In this document: piece after piece, positions 1 to 18,530 of the stretch | Numbering within the stretch: position 1 is the first letter of the stretch | How the letters are laid out: each line of letters begins with the position of its first letter | Assembly: GCF_003576645.1 (NCBI RefSeq) | Contig: NC_044916.1 | Span: 22,110,878 to 22,174,877, forward strand | Direction of reading: 5' to 3' | Source of the DNA: Ipomoea triloba | Taxonomy: Eukaryota > Streptophyta > Magnoliopsida > Solanales > Convolvulaceae | Length of the DNA: 64,000 nt | Notes under the pieces: generated by a model | What the model saw: the letters and a program-made list of their open reading frames with translations, nothing else | What the model was told of the DNA's origin: nothing | Databases searched by the model: none | Position numbers and translations under genes: made by a program

Positions 1-91
1 GCATACCAAAGAGCTAGGACAAATAGAATCAAACTCAAATGAAGCCATAATGCAAGCAAGAAATTAAAGAAAAACTTCGATTCGAGTTTAC

Positions 92-843
92 CTGTACATG
101 TAAATATCTTTGCCTAGTCCAAGGTTGTTCTTGCAAGTGTGACAGAAGCTGAGAAAATTCTGAGAAGGATAGCTCATCGAGCGGTTCCCCTTCTTCGGTT
201 CAGAATACCTAGCAACACCAAAGCAACTCTCAACAATGCAATCGTCAAATATATGAGTGGTTCTTGGATTTGGGCCATACGAGATCACGCAAGTATAGTC
301 CTCTGAGAGCTCCATCTTACTAGCAGAGAGGCAGCTATGAACTGAACCCGATGAGTTCGGGTTTTCCAGCCCAGATTCTGGGGATCCAAATGGCGATTTC
401 TTGGCCGAAAAAGAACCCCACTGGGAATTCCTGGTCTTGATCCCAAAATCACTAGGGGATGATGGTGAACTAGCTGCAGAAACAACAGATGGGATCTGAA
501 TCTTCAACTGTGACCCAAAAACAACCATTCTACTTGTACTGTTTAACTGTTTTGACTCAGATTTCTCATCAATCAGAGCATCAACTAGGCCTAGACCTAC
601 ACCCTTTGACCCCAAATTCACTCTACTCTCTCTTTTGGGGGATTTTGTGTCATTCCAAAATGGGTTTATGAAAGATCCAAAGGGTTTAGTATCAAGTATA
701 GAAGTTGGGCTCATCATAACCTCAGCCTCACCCAAATTTTTCCCAGAAAAACTAGTAAACAACTTTGAAGAACTGAAAAATGAAGTGGGCTTTCTATTGT
801 TCCCTGTGGGAGATAGCAAAGAACCATCTATATTGTCTGCCAT
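92..843 (-). CDS. FCS-like zinc finger (FLZ/DUF581) protein, first exon only
   Basis: Partial gene. From the ATG at 843 the reading frame gives 250 codons and ends at a good donor (CAG|GTAAAC) at 92/91, so the rest lies left of the window. The long N-terminal part is low-complexity and Ser/Pro-rich (repeated SPSS, NPNSSGS). The C-terminal end enters the FLZ domain: FLSFCHTCKNNLGLGKDIYMYR, with the first Cys-x2-Cys pair; the second pair (usually in an FCSxxC context) should be in the next exon. The family is plant-specific; several members are known to act as adaptors of SnRK1 kinase in sugar and stress signalling. An in-frame ATG lies 18 codons upstream (897), but MADN at 843 resembles usual family starts, so I prefer it. 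Upstream 900-1350 is AT-rich with CT-rich stretches, fitting a 5' UTR or promoter. Family sure, start less so. Confidence 0.88.
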
Positions 844-897
844 TTTTGTTTCTCTGAAGCTCTCCAACCTCCTCCCTTCTCTCTGCACAAAATCCAA

Positions 898-1845
898 AAA
901 ATTTTCAGTTTGTATACTTAATCAGGACAGTAAACTCTTGGGATAATACAAAACATTTCCTACCTTTAGTTCAGCTAGAAACCAGCAATTGAGTCACAAA
1001 TATCAACTCTGGAACTCAAGATATGGTAAAAATTCAATTTTTACCCGACCCAGAATGTGAAATCTATAAAAAATTCAATCTTTAGCCCCAACCCAGATAC
1101 AAAATTGGACCAAAAGTTCAATCTTTGACCAACTCAGTGCTTCATTTATATCAATAATAATAGAGGGAGAGAATCACAGAGAAAAAGGAAGAAAAGAAAA
1201 GCATTCTCTTATTTTGAGCTCTTCTTTCTCTAATTTTCTTGACAAGAATCACTGGTTTTTACCAAGACATGAACCCGGAGCCTCCATAGCCATCATGAAA
1301 AGCAGACAATAATACAAGCAAACAAAAAAGATTCTACCAAAATGTCTTCAATTTCCCCACAACTTTTTTCATTTTTTGACAGATTTTCAACCCCTCTCCT
1401 GTAGCCTTGTTTGCGGTGTATGTCCCGCATTATTTCAGCTAAAATGGCTTCTTCTCCACATCATAAAGACTCATTGCCCTACAAGAAGACAGAGACCCAC
1501 ACATGTCAAAGAAAGTGCCCCCCAAAAAAATACTAATATTAAAGTACCCAGAAAGAAAAGAAAAGGAGAAAGGGACTGCTTCCAAATTGCAATCACTGTT
1601 TTCTGCTCCCACTGCTTTCCCTTTCTCAAATCCCTTCTCCTTTCAACTTCACACTAGAATTACTTCCTTTTCTCTTTTACCACCCACTTGAATGTGAGTA
1701 TAGATATGGAAAAAGTGGTAAAGAAAGTGGGTGGTTGAGAGCTAATTTCAATTTAGAGATATTTTAGAGCTCCACAACACCACAAGTGTATGCAAATATT
1801 ATGGTAATTTTTTTTTCTCTTTAATCTCTTTTTGTCTCCCACAAT
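898..1845. other. upstream region of the FLZ gene
   Basis: No coding region is supported here. The stretch 1140-1260 is rich in GAGA and CTCT tracts and could hold the 5' UTR and core promoter of the minus-strand FLZ gene. Short open frames at 1376-1691 have low-complexity content and no family resemblance. No further element was recognised. Confidence 0.4.
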
Positions 1846-1854
1846 TAATTTTTA

Positions 1855-2375
1855 GAGTCATTTTTATTTTTGGTCCTACTGTTATTGCGGCATTGACAAT
1901 TTTAGTCCACTTTATTAATTTTTGTCACATTACGGCCAGTCTTATTTAGTCCTTGCCACTTTTAGTCCACCGTTAAAATTTTTGTCAAATGCTCGTCCAA
2001 AACATGAGTATTTTTGGTCTTTTCATGTTTTGGTCATCTCCTTGACCATTTGCAATAGTTTTCCTTACACATTTTCATCCAATGAAAAGGTACGGCGGAA
2101 GCCATGTGAGCCACATTACAAAGCCATGGCTTTCGCCGGACCTCTTCATTAGATGAAAATGTGTAAGGAAGACTACTGCACAGGGTAAAGGAGATGATCA
2201 AAGCATGAAAAGACCAAAATATCTCTATTTTAGATGGTTATTTGACAAAAATTTTAACGGTGGACTAAAAGAAGCAAGAACTAAATAAGACTGGTCGTAA
2301 TGTGGCAAAAATTAATGAAGTGGACTAAAATTGGCAATGCCCCAATAACAGTAGAACCAAAAATGGAAATGACTC
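1855..2375. mobile_element. Mutator-type foldback MITE with 9-bp target duplication
   Basis: The two halves are long imperfect inverted repeats of more than 200 bp. The outer ends are GAGTCATTTTTATTTTTGG on the left and the complement of this on the right, ending TGACTC. The identical 9-mer TAATTTTTA flanks it at 1846-1854 and 2376-2384. A 9-bp duplication with long inverted ends is the mark of Mutator-like elements. There is no transposase, so it is non-autonomous. The unpaired centre is only about 50 bp, so a transcript would fold into a long hairpin. Confidence 0.9.
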
Positions 2376-2427
2376 TAATTTTTATCTCGCTACAAATGTT
2401 ACTTTGTAGTTTATACATTACAAAATT

Positions 2428-2847
2428 GTTACAAATCTGTTGTGAGTAAAGGTGGAATCGCCAACTCCAAGCGTCCCTACACTCCGATTTGATAGTTTAC
2501 TTTTGCTCATTACGCACAAAAAATCTTCCTCATTTTGAAAGATTGCTCCTATACTGTCGCTGGTGAGACTCGATTATTGGTTTATTGTGATAAATTTCAC
2601 CTCTACGACCAGTTGAGTTGCCCATGTAGGCAAAAATGTTACAATTCTCTTGTGACAAAAGGTAGAATCGCCTATCCCAAGCGCCTACACACACCGACCT
2701 AACAATTTACTTTTGCTCATTACATACAAAAAACATATCTTATTTTGAGAGATTGCTTCCATACTATCACTAGTGAGACTCGATCATTGATCTATTGTGA
2801 TAAATTTCACTTCTAAGACTAGTTGAGTTGCCCATGCAGGCAAAAAT
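2428..2847. repeat. tandem duplication, two 210-bp copies
   Basis: Copy 1 (2428-2637) and copy 2 (2638-2847) align along their whole length with scattered substitutions. Landmarks are GTTACAA at each start, TTTACTTTTGCTCATTAC in the middle and AGTTGAGTTGCCCATG near the end. The first bases of a third unit follow at 2848. No open frame crosses it. Probably a remnant of an LTR or other repeat. Confidence 0.85.
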
Positions 2848-3461
2848 ATTACAATTCTGATCTGTGAACAAAACCCTCTAATGCTCTTATGCTTTTGTGC
2901 TAGGACTAAATAAATTTACTTAAATTTACATTACAAAGCCTAATAGTATTAGAAGGTTTCATTAGTTAGGACCAGAATTGCAATATTTTGGGAAAGTTTA
3001 TATCATTTTGTAACTTTTAAAACTAGAAATGAAAATAACCAATGGTTCATAATTGGAGTAAAAAATAAACTTTTATTTCTTAATTTATAATAAGTTGATT
3101 TAAATTTCTCATTTACATAATACTCCGTATTTATTTGCTTCGGAACTTCTTCTTTTTTTAATGATTTCACTTGGAGCACTGATTTGTTCTTTTAATAATA
3201 ACAAACAGGAATACTATATTTATATAATTATAAATTTTTATTTTAATCACATAACTTTTTACCGCCTAATTTGGGTAGTTGTCCATGAACAAATGCTTTT
3301 TAGCAGTATTTTAAAGTAGAAGAGGATTGAAGAGTCAACTAAGTTTTCCCTCATAACTCATAAGTAATAGCTTTCATAAAAATAAACAATAAATAAATAA
3401 CTAAGGATTGAAGAGTTGTTGAAATGCTTTCCCGTCCTTACTTTTCAACTCTTCATGTGCT

Positions 3462-3626
3462 GCGAAGGACCTTGTGGTCCAGTGGCATCAAACATTTCCC
3501 TTTATACGGGAGGTGGTGGATTCGAGTCTCAGTGGATGCAATACTAACATTCAATAGGTTGAGAAAGTAGTTACGAACAGATACTGCATTGTAATAGAGT
3601 TAGTAGTATTCAAAAAAAAAAAAAAA
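3462..3626 (+). mobile_element. SINE, full length, tRNA-derived head and poly(A) tail
   Basis: A 165-bp element. The head contains an A box (GTGGTCCAGTGGC) and a B box (GGATTCGAGTCTC), the internal RNA polymerase III promoter of tRNA-derived SINEs. The body ends in a run of 17 A. It is flanked by a near-identical 15-bp target duplication, AACTCTTCATGTGCT (3447-3461) and AACTCTTCACGTGCT (3627-3641). Diverged or broken copies of the same head occur at 21641, 35515-35600 (minus) and 62150. Confidence 0.9.
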
Positions 3627-3641
3627 AACTCTTCACGTGCT

Positions 3642-4075
3642 ATAATATTTATTAATTATTTATGAATTAAGCAATATTATTAAAAAAGAGTTAATTCTAT
3701 AAGTAGTCATTAACTATTGACATTTATCAATTTGTATCATTGATTTTCAATTAGATTATAAATGGTCCAAAATTCATATAAGCCCAACATATGAGGACAA
3801 ATGGTACTGGTTTGGGGATCCTAATGGTTGTTACATGGTGATTGGTGAAAAGTGGTTATAGGAGTTTAGTAGTGGAATTGCCCATTAGCACTGATAGGAA
3901 CGTTTTGTTCGCGGAATAGGTCTAGAATGGAATATCATTTTCAGTAATAGACATATTATTTTGTTTGGTAAACCCCCCCCCCCCACCCGGTATTAGCTAT
4001 CGGGACGGACCACAGTCGTGATTACATACAGACTTTCTCACTTTTTCATTCAGCACTAAGTGAGGTTTAATCTCG
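3642..4075. other. AT-rich intergenic sequence with poly(C) run
   Basis: No gene seen. 3690-3770 resembles the outer part of the MITE family found intact at 34759-35385 (phrases such as TTAACTATTGACATTTATCAATTT). A run of C at 3971-3984 precedes the GC-rich block that follows. Confidence 0.4.
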
Positions 4076-6290
4076 TAATGCCCATAAGGATAACTAAACT
4101 CGAGGTCGGCGCGCTTCGGCCTCGGCTAAGAATTAATCCTTTTCACGGCAATAGGTGATGTCGGGATCCATAACTCCATTTAGGAAAATTGAGGTCGAGG
4201 TCTCTCTCACTTACGAGGACTTTGGGGTGCCTCATCTCCTTGCGCACCATGTCATTTAGGCTAGACCTTGTCACTACTCCAATTCCTCGTGCCCATGGTT
4301 ATTGAGCTCGAGTTCCATGTGCTCGTGATAGCCAAGCGCGTGCTCCTTGTGCTCTTCGTGGCTGAGCTCAAGGCTCATATTGCTCTTAGTGGGCGAGCAT
4401 TGGCTCATCGTGCTCATAGTGACCGAGCTCAAGCTCGGTTGAGCTCCAGCTCTTCTTACTCATAGCGGCCGAGCTCTGGCTCCTTGTGCTCTTTGTGGCC
4501 GAGCTCGGGGCTCCTCTTACTCTTGGTGGTCGAGCTCAGGGTTCCTCTTGCACTTGGTGGCCGAGCTAGGGATCCTCATGATCATAGCAGCCGAGCTCGG
4601 GTCCGCCTTACTCATACCGATCGAGCTACGTCTCCTTGTGCTCATGGTGGCTGAGCTCGGACACTTTGTGATCATGGCAGCCAAGCTCGAGCTCCTCATT
4701 CCCATGGTGGCTGGGCTCAAGCTCTTCATGTTCATGGTGGCCGAGCTCGGGGTCCTTTTGTTCATAAAGGCCGAGGTTGGACTCTTCATACTCATGGTGG
4801 GCGAGCTCGGGCTTGGGCCCTTGGCATTATACTTGGCCTTGAGGAGGACGAGTTCGGGGGTGGTTGCCCATGTGTAGCCTCGCATGGCATCTTGGTAGCG
4901 GGGTCGGCTTAATGAGGTCATACCCATCCTTGAGTCCCTTCGATGAGCTAGCCTCGGGGCTCGAGTTCGTTCATCCTCCTCCATATGTCTTGCCGAAGGT
5001 CGAAGCAAATTAACCTCCCCCAACAACTTGAGCTCTTTGCACTCGTTGAGACCGGGTGCCAAGCATCACCCTCAGCCTCGAAGGGGGCGGGGTGAGGGTT
5101 AGCAAGGTTGTAACTTTTAAAATTGTGTCCACTTCGTCTAGGAGGCCTGGGGTTGGTGGTGGGACAATTTTAGCCGACCCGCCATTGCGGTTGGTGTTGA
5201 GTTGATCCCGTAGGTACCGTTGACGTCATTGCCACTTGGTGTGAGGTGGGTGTTACGGGGGCTATGAGGGTTGTGTGAATTGGACTTCTCCGTCCACCTG
5301 AGGTTCGGGTGTACGGGGTATGCGAGTGCTTTGGGCCATCATCGCATCTTGGGAGGGGTGGAACCCTCTAAGGCAAGTTGGGGTCGAGCGGAGGAGTTGA
5401 GATACCCTCTTGAAACCCTTCTACGAGCTGAGGCAACAAAGCGGCGGCTTGTTGAATCGCGGCCACCCCCTCTTGGAAGCCCAAGGTTGGAGGTGGAGCG
5501 AACGGGGTTGGGTCGCCTTGACGATTGTTGTTGATCCTATCTCTAAGGTCTTCAGCTGACCTCACAAGCAATGTTTGCCGACTTGTGGTCCCATTGAGGT
5601 CATTTGCACGGGACGGGGCACGAATGTTATGTGAATTGTGGGAGTTGCGAGAATTGGATCCTGACCTTTTCATAACTAGTGAATGATAGCACGCTCGAGC
5701 TTGTATGTCGAGCTCTCAATGAAAGCATCAATGATAAATTATATTGGCCCGAGGTCCAAATCAATTAACTTGATAAAATTATAGGGTATGACAAGTTATA
5801 GGATAATGATGTAAAGACAAAGGTAAATGCCGACTTTAATGGCAAAGTAATGTAATAAAAGGACAATGCTGTTAAGTCATGGAGACAATAGCTGTATTAA
5901 TAAAGCACAATGCTATTACAAAGGAGAATTCGTGTAATAACAAGACCATGTAAAAGATAATGAAGGAATTATCCCTCAACAATACACAAATGAGTGTTTC
6001 TATACATTAAATCGGCCCTAACTACCCAGAGAAGATGGTGGGGAGTTACAATCGCCTTGGACCGAAACAAATGCCGCAAGACTCGGACCAACGCGAAGAC
6101 CCTTCACTTGGTCAAGCACGGGGCTTGGTCGAGTGCTGACCTCGACTGCGGTGGTCGACTTCAGCTGAGGTGGTTGACCTCGACTGAGGCGGTCCACCAC
6201 GTGATCGAGCGCTGAACTCGGCTGCGTGGCAGACCTCATGGCCAAGCACGGAGCTTGGCCATGCCGGGCTCGGTTTCAGGTGTCCTCCAG
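4076..6290 (-). mobile_element. GC-rich retroelement relic, probably LTR type on the minus strand
   Basis: A sharp island of high GC in AT-rich surroundings. The minus frame at 5368-5673 gives a 101-residue Arg/Asn-rich then Pro/Gln-rich peptide (MKRSGSNSRN...), similar in character to the N-terminal Gag leader of plant Ty3/gypsy elements. 6090-6240 holds short degenerate repeats of GACCTCGACTG type. No reverse transcriptase or integrase motifs and no clean LTR pair were found. The assignment rests on composition and the gag-like leader, so it is tentative. Confidence 0.45.
4304..4812. repeat. 30-bp minisatellite, about 17 imperfect copies
   Basis: Each unit begins GAGCTCGGG and ends CTCATGGTGGCC, with 30-31 bp spacing and heavy substitution between copies. 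Because the period is a multiple of three, long frames stay open on both strands (plus 4548-4877, minus 4517-5062), reading as decapeptide repeats. These frames are a product of the repeat and not evidence of a gene. Confidence 0.85.
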
Positions 6291-6584
6291 TGTTTCAGAC
6301 TTGGTTCGCTTCGTGTTATCCCGCTATGGGTCTATTTGTAATTACTCCATCATTATGTTTGAGTTATAAACTCGTTTCATATATTAGATTTAAAAGTAAA
6401 AGGGATAAGAATCAAATAAACCATTTAATTTTTATGAAAAGTGCAATTAAGCCATCAAACTTGAAAAATGGTGCAATTAGATCCCCCCGGTACCATACTC
6501 ATACTAATCCTCATTCGCACCGCACCAGCCCAATTAAGGGGCAAAGTGCTGGCCAGATTGGTTTTTCCATACAAGAGGGCGTTC

Positions 6585-6655
6585 GAACTCCCGACTTCTT
6601 TTAAGAGACAAGAGTACACGGCCACTCACGCCAACCAAGCTGGTTCCTCCTATAG
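6585..6655 (-). mobile_element. tRNA-derived SINE head, decayed
   Basis: Read on the minus strand: an A-box-like TTGGTTGGCGTGAGTGG (6621-6640 region) and, about 30 bp on, a B-box-like GAGTTCGAACGCC (6591-6602). No cloverleaf with paired acceptor ends can be drawn, so this is a SINE fragment rather than a tRNA gene. The boundaries are approximate. Confidence 0.55.
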
Positions 6656-6659
6656 CAAG

Positions 6660-7900
6660 TTAACAATATGTTATAGCTAATTTAGGGGTGATTGTGGTTC
6701 TAGTTCCATATCGATAGTTACAATTCCAGTTTGAACCGTCATTTTGAATCGATTTTTTTTTTAAATTCTAATTTTTACTTTTAAAATAGTCAAAATTCAA
6801 CAACTATTTGTTTTTAACTTTGTTATTTTGAAAATTTTAAAAAATGATTATATCAAATATTTAAATTTTAAAGTTAAACTAAGAAAAAAATAAAAATTTG
6901 ATCTTATACTTAATTTTACCAATATATGTTGAAAACTTAATCTTAGTAAAATTAAATGCAAGTCCAATATTATTTTTATTTTTTAATTTAACTTTAAAGT
7001 TTAAATATATGATATAACTATTTGTTTAAAATTCCAAATAGAAAATGTTTTTTAAAAAAATTAATTGTTAAGTTTAGACTATTTTATGAATAGAAAAAAA
7101 TTATAATTTGAGAAGCTACAACTATGCCGCTCGACTACAAGACCTTTGACAGATACACATAGATTAATTGCATCATTCTTTCAAGTTCAATGTCTTTATT
7201 GTACTCTTCATAAAAATTGAATGTCTTATTTGTCGCTTATCCAAAGTAAAAATTATATATATTTTTCTTAAATTTGATAATATTTTAAATATCGTATTTA
7301 AAACATTACTGGAAATTTTGATCAAGCCCATGAAAATGCAGCAAAATCGAATTTGGCTTCCATATCTATCTCACTTGCCCATCAAGAGAGAAACAACGAA
7401 AACCGTTGTTGAAGCACAAGAGGGATGCAATTCCTACTCCAAACGGGCATGGATTCGACCTTCATATCATCCTCTTCGTCGGCATCGATTACACCATCAC
7501 TGCTTTCAATTCTCACAAAGAGAAATTGCTACAAAAAAAGGTTCTCTTCAACCATCTCCACATCTCTTTATATAAACATATATGATTGAAGTATTCCTTC
7601 ATTTATCTGCTTTGATGCTTTCCTTGGTAGCAAACCGGAAATTTATAGTTGTGAAAACAAGAGTTCGAATATGATTTGAAGCAGTATACTCTCACAGGAA
7701 TTATATCGAACACCTGGTGGGTATGTCCAAGCATAGAGCTAATAAACATAAACTAAATCAGTGAAAGCTACGGGAAGTGAAAGTTTTTGTGATGATTTAC
7801 AATTACCCATTGAGCAAGAGAGCCATGTATAGTGAAGACATATCAACCAAACAAGCTCATAAACTGAACTAGATATAGATAAAAGGAACCCGGGCAGAGC
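6660..7900. other. intergenic region between retroelement relic and ABCC gene
   Basis: Mostly very AT-rich. 7330-7560 is less AT-rich and has a frame reading GFDLHIILFVGIDYT, faintly like the von Willebrand A core of RGLG/copine proteins, but it is too short and unsupported to call. The 3' UTR of the ABCC gene probably occupies part of 7900-8142. Confidence 0.35.
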
Positions 7901-8142
7901 CGGTGTAAAGACTAGGATATGCAAATCTATCTTTCAAAACTGAAAAAATTGAGCATAATAGAAAAAAAAAAACATAGAAAATGGAAAAGTAAAAATCTTT
8001 TTGAGAAGCCATCGTGTTTTATCAGTTGTAGAGCTCTGCAAGGTGAGGTTGCCATTTCGAGACGGCATCATATTGTCCTCATTTTGTACATCATCATCAG
8101 ACCAAAGGCTAGCAGGTTGAACATGTTTGTTGTCTGTCTTCT

Positions 8143-15063
<6,921 letters not shown>

Positions 15064-15619
15064 GGCAGACTTACTGTACTATATTTGATGGATTATTTAA
15101 GGTAGCGAAATTATATGATGGATCGGAGTTGAGGTTTTGGATGAAGAACGCCGCAAAAATTGATCTCGTAGTCTTGTCGACTGGTCTGCGGGGTTAGAGG
15201 TACTTGTATGAATTGAATTGAAGATACTTCCCTATCATATCATATATCATATATATATATATAAAAGAAGACTTGCAGTGAGTCCACGTACTATATAGAA
15301 TCTTAACAGTTATTGATCTCATCTTTAATTTCGGAAGCTTCCAAATTTGTAAAGACTAATAATGACGATCTTTTTACAGCGTTGCGTAATTTAGAACATA
15401 GTTTCCTAAGTTAATAGCCACTTCCCAATTTATGATCTCTCACCAATTCAAGTATTAACAATATAATAGTCCTAACCTAAAAGGGCCATGTAGGGTGATC
15501 ATTCAATAGTACAAGGAGATGATTGCGGAAGACTAGGGTACTTGCGTTGATCACATTCCTCGTAACCTGAACACTGCTGTTGACGGAATTGCTAAGCCAA
15601 GATGGCGCTTCCGGGCAAA
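15064..15619. other. upstream region of the ABCC gene
   Basis: Presumed promoter and 5' UTR of the minus-strand ABCC gene. A short TA tract lies at 15240-15262. An ACAG just before the ATG could act as an acceptor, so a 5' UTR intron cannot be excluded. No coding sequence for a TMD0 was found here. A minus frame at 15477-15662 has no recognisable content. Confidence 0.4.
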
Positions 15620-16148
15620 TTATACCGTGCACCACGTACGTAAACGACGTCGTTTGGAGCATTGTAAACTAACCGTCCCTTTTTTTGGAAATCACGTTTC
15701 CCGTTCGGCCGGTTTCTGTATTTATGTTAATATTCTGTGTATTCTAGGTAATCGTTCTATGTATTCCAGGCAATCATTCTGTGTATTCTAGGCAACCGTT
15801 TTGTGTATTCATGTTAGTAAGACATGTTGTGATGTGTTTGTGCATTCGAATGTTTAGGAGGATGAGTTCTGTGTATTTTGTGTCAATAGTCTGTGTATTA
15901 ATGTTATTAACACAAGTTGTGATGTCTTTGTGCATTCAAATGTTAGGAGGATGAGTTCTGTGTATTTTATGTCAATATTCTTTGTATTCTAGGCAAACGT
16001 TCTGTGTATTCTAGATAATGATTATGTATATTATAGATAATGAATTCTCTGGAATCATTCGCGTCCGCATCTACTAACATTGAAATGGCGTCGTTTTGGA
16101 CCAGGGACAGGGTACACATTGCTATGTACACCGTGGTCCACGATATAA
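15620..16148. mobile_element. TIR element, CTGTGTATTC family, copy 1
   Basis: The left end TTATACCGTGCACCACG pairs with the right end CGTGGTCCACGATATAA. Inside are ACGACGTCGTTT-type motifs near both ends and many irregular copies of a 20-30 bp unit around TTCTGTGTATTCTAGGCAA. Copy 2 at 20542-21546 has the same layout. No transposase frame was found, and I could not see a convincing target duplication, so the superfamily is open (Mutator-like is one option). Confidence 0.7.
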
Positions 16149-16369
16149 CGATTGGCTCTTCGGAAGGATGAGAGTTTTAACCACTAAAAACTAATCGGGT
16201 ACCCTTGTATCAAAGAAAAAAAGGAGAGAATTTTACTTTCGGTAATTATTATATTAGGTATACAATATTAGTATATAAGGCATTGAGTTCATAATTACGT
16301 CCGCAGCATTAGCCAATACCCAATATTCCTTTAACTCTTTAGTATTTAAGCGCAACACTGCAACCCTTT

Positions 16370-17230
16370 TCGTTCCGTCTTTTGGCTTCGTAATCGGCGG
16401 ATCGGCACCCTACGCAAATTCCACAATTCACAAACAGCAGCGACAGACCGACGGAAATTCACAAATTCTGAAGTTTTTCAATTTTTGGTAATTAAAATTA
16501 CTAAATATTTCATAATTTTTGTTTATTGGTTTATTTACATGACATAATAATTCTGATTTCAAAATAATATATTCAAGAATTTGTTTCTTGATTAATTATT
16601 TATCCATAGACTTTCTAAATAAATTCTTATTTTTTCTTTACGATTTTATAATTATGTCTTCTGCGGTTGAGAAGCGTAAAAAGAAAAAGAAAAATTGAGC
16701 AACTAACTCAATCTCAAAAGGGAGCTAATTCATTATGATATATAATCCAAGAATTTGAGATGCCTTCCTTTGATTCTAAATTAATAGATATTCATGTGAA
16801 AGATGGTCGTAAAAGAGATTTATCAATAAATAAAGATCCTAAAGATAATTTCTCTTAAAGATTTTCGTCAACGTTTTACATAAGATATTCTCCAAATGGA
16901 GAGAAGTGTGATCGAGATTGGCTTACAATATTTTTTTTTGAATTTTTAACACAACTTTTTGAACAACTATTATTTATATATATAGATACAAATTACTTGA
17001 AAAAGGGGCTCAATTTAATATATTACACATGACTCCAATTTTTATTGGAACGGCATGTGTTTTTGAAATTATTCCATTTGAAGTATGATCATGTATTAAA
17101 TTTATTATTTAAACGTCCAATTTGCATGCGTAAAATTAATATAGAATTTCTTGCATTCGTGCATTATTGATTTATTGACCGGGCCATGACTCAAATAAAA
17201 CATGAAAGGTTTCCTGTAGCTATCATAAGT
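16370..17230 (+). pseudogene. decayed hAT transposase 5' part (TTF-type zinc finger family)
   Basis: From the ATG at 16654 the frame reads MSSAVEKRKKKKK, then a frameshift in the A-rich run, then IEQLTQSQKGA in another frame. Further on come PSFDSKLIDIHVKDGRKRDL and SPNGEKCDRDWL (about 16890-16920), the conserved entry into the TTF zinc finger of plant hAT transposases. Frameshifts and stops break it, and the catalytic part is absent. The region aligns in reverse with 57330-57402 and 60380-60720, inside the hAT element at 57270-61236, so both come from one family. Confidence 0.65.
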
Positions 17231-17984
17231 CAGTCAATAGTTATATCATATATTAACGGCATTTTTTTTTAATTTTTTATATAAATAATATTAATGTATA
17301 AAAATATATCATTAAAACATTTAATCAAGATCTTTTAAATGACATATTAATATATATTTTAAAAATAAATCTGGATGTACATAAATTCATCATTACATTA
17401 TTATAATATTTATATACATTAAACTTTATTTTTATGAACATATAGAATGAATATTATGAAATCAATATAAAGTAAATGAAAATATATATATGATGCATGT
17501 ATTTATAGTTTTGTGTTTATGCAGACTACGATTTATGTTTATATTCATATAAAATAAATATTATTAATATATACATGATGAATGTTATTAAACAAGATAT
17601 GCATGTAATGTAATTTTATGTACATTAAGCTTTGTTTTTATAAATATACCATAAAAAATATTATAAACTTACTATAGATAAATAAAAAAAGATATGACGT
17701 ATTTGTAATTTAGTGTATATTTACATAAAATTTATATTTATGAACATATTAGATGATAAATGCTGCGCTATTAAATATTATATGAGTTGACGTCATTAAT
17801 GGCCTCATATAAAACGACACCATTTGAAATTAGGATCCACCATGATGGACCCTATTCCACGCTATAAATTTCATTAACTCATAAGTCAGTTTAAGTGGCT
17901 AAACGGATCATTCATACTACCCGACGCCCTATTTTAAAGTCAGCGCATGAAGTCTATGCACAAAAAGACACACACATATATAGG

Positions 17985-18530
17985 GAAATGTTCAGGTGCG
18001 GGAAAGGATTCTCGTGCGATTATGCAATGATGTATTCATTTTTTTTTAAAAAAATTGTAAACTGATGAACTTTAAACTTCTAATCTACGCACCTTAAGCT
18101 GGATTAACATAAATATGGATTTGTAGAGAAAATCTTATAAAGAATATTAGTTGTGTTATGTAACTAAAAAAAAAAACCGCACATTAAGAATGAAAATAGC
18201 ACACCTTAAGAAGGAAATTAAAAACAACGCACCTTAAGAAGGAAAACTAACCACGCAGCTTAAAAAAGAAAAGCATGCACCTAAAACTTTAGGCCGACAC
18301 ACTTAAGTTTCAACAACTGACGCATCTTAAGCACACAAATCACGCACCTTAAGAAGAAAAAATCATGCACCTTAAATTTGACTTAGATGCAAAAAGACCA
18401 AATTGGCATTGCATTTTTCTTAATCATGGTTGATCCTGGACGTTGATTTAGGCAAAATCAATGGTTCTCATCTAACTGCACAACTGCTCAGGAGCCACGT
18501 CCCACCCGCATGCGAACCTATAGATATATA
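17985..18530. mobile_element. possible TIR element with CACCTTAAGAAG repeats
   Basis: Between 18180 and 18380 the unit GCACCTTAAGAAGGAAAA recurs six or more times in degenerate form. The outer parts (GTTCAGGTGCGGGAAAGG at 17990; the complement of a similar GC-richer sequence near 18500) look like weak inverted ends. No open frame. Boundaries are uncertain. Confidence 0.4.

Noticed and set aside
285..946. Other frames overlapping the FLZ exon
   Set aside because: Shadow frames of the FLZ coding exon, whose own frame ends in the conserved zinc finger start.
4517..5062. 181-residue minus frame
   Set aside because: Most of it is the 30-bp minisatellite read in frame; the rest has no recognised domain.
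7168..7575. A 135-residue plus frame and an alternative frame with GFDLHIILFVGIDYT
   Set aside because: Weak likeness to a von Willebrand A core only over about 25 residues; no start, no neighbouring exons, no conservation visible.
15477..15662. 61-residue minus frame near the ABCC promoter
   Set aside because: No recognisable motif; probably chance or a faint LINE relic.
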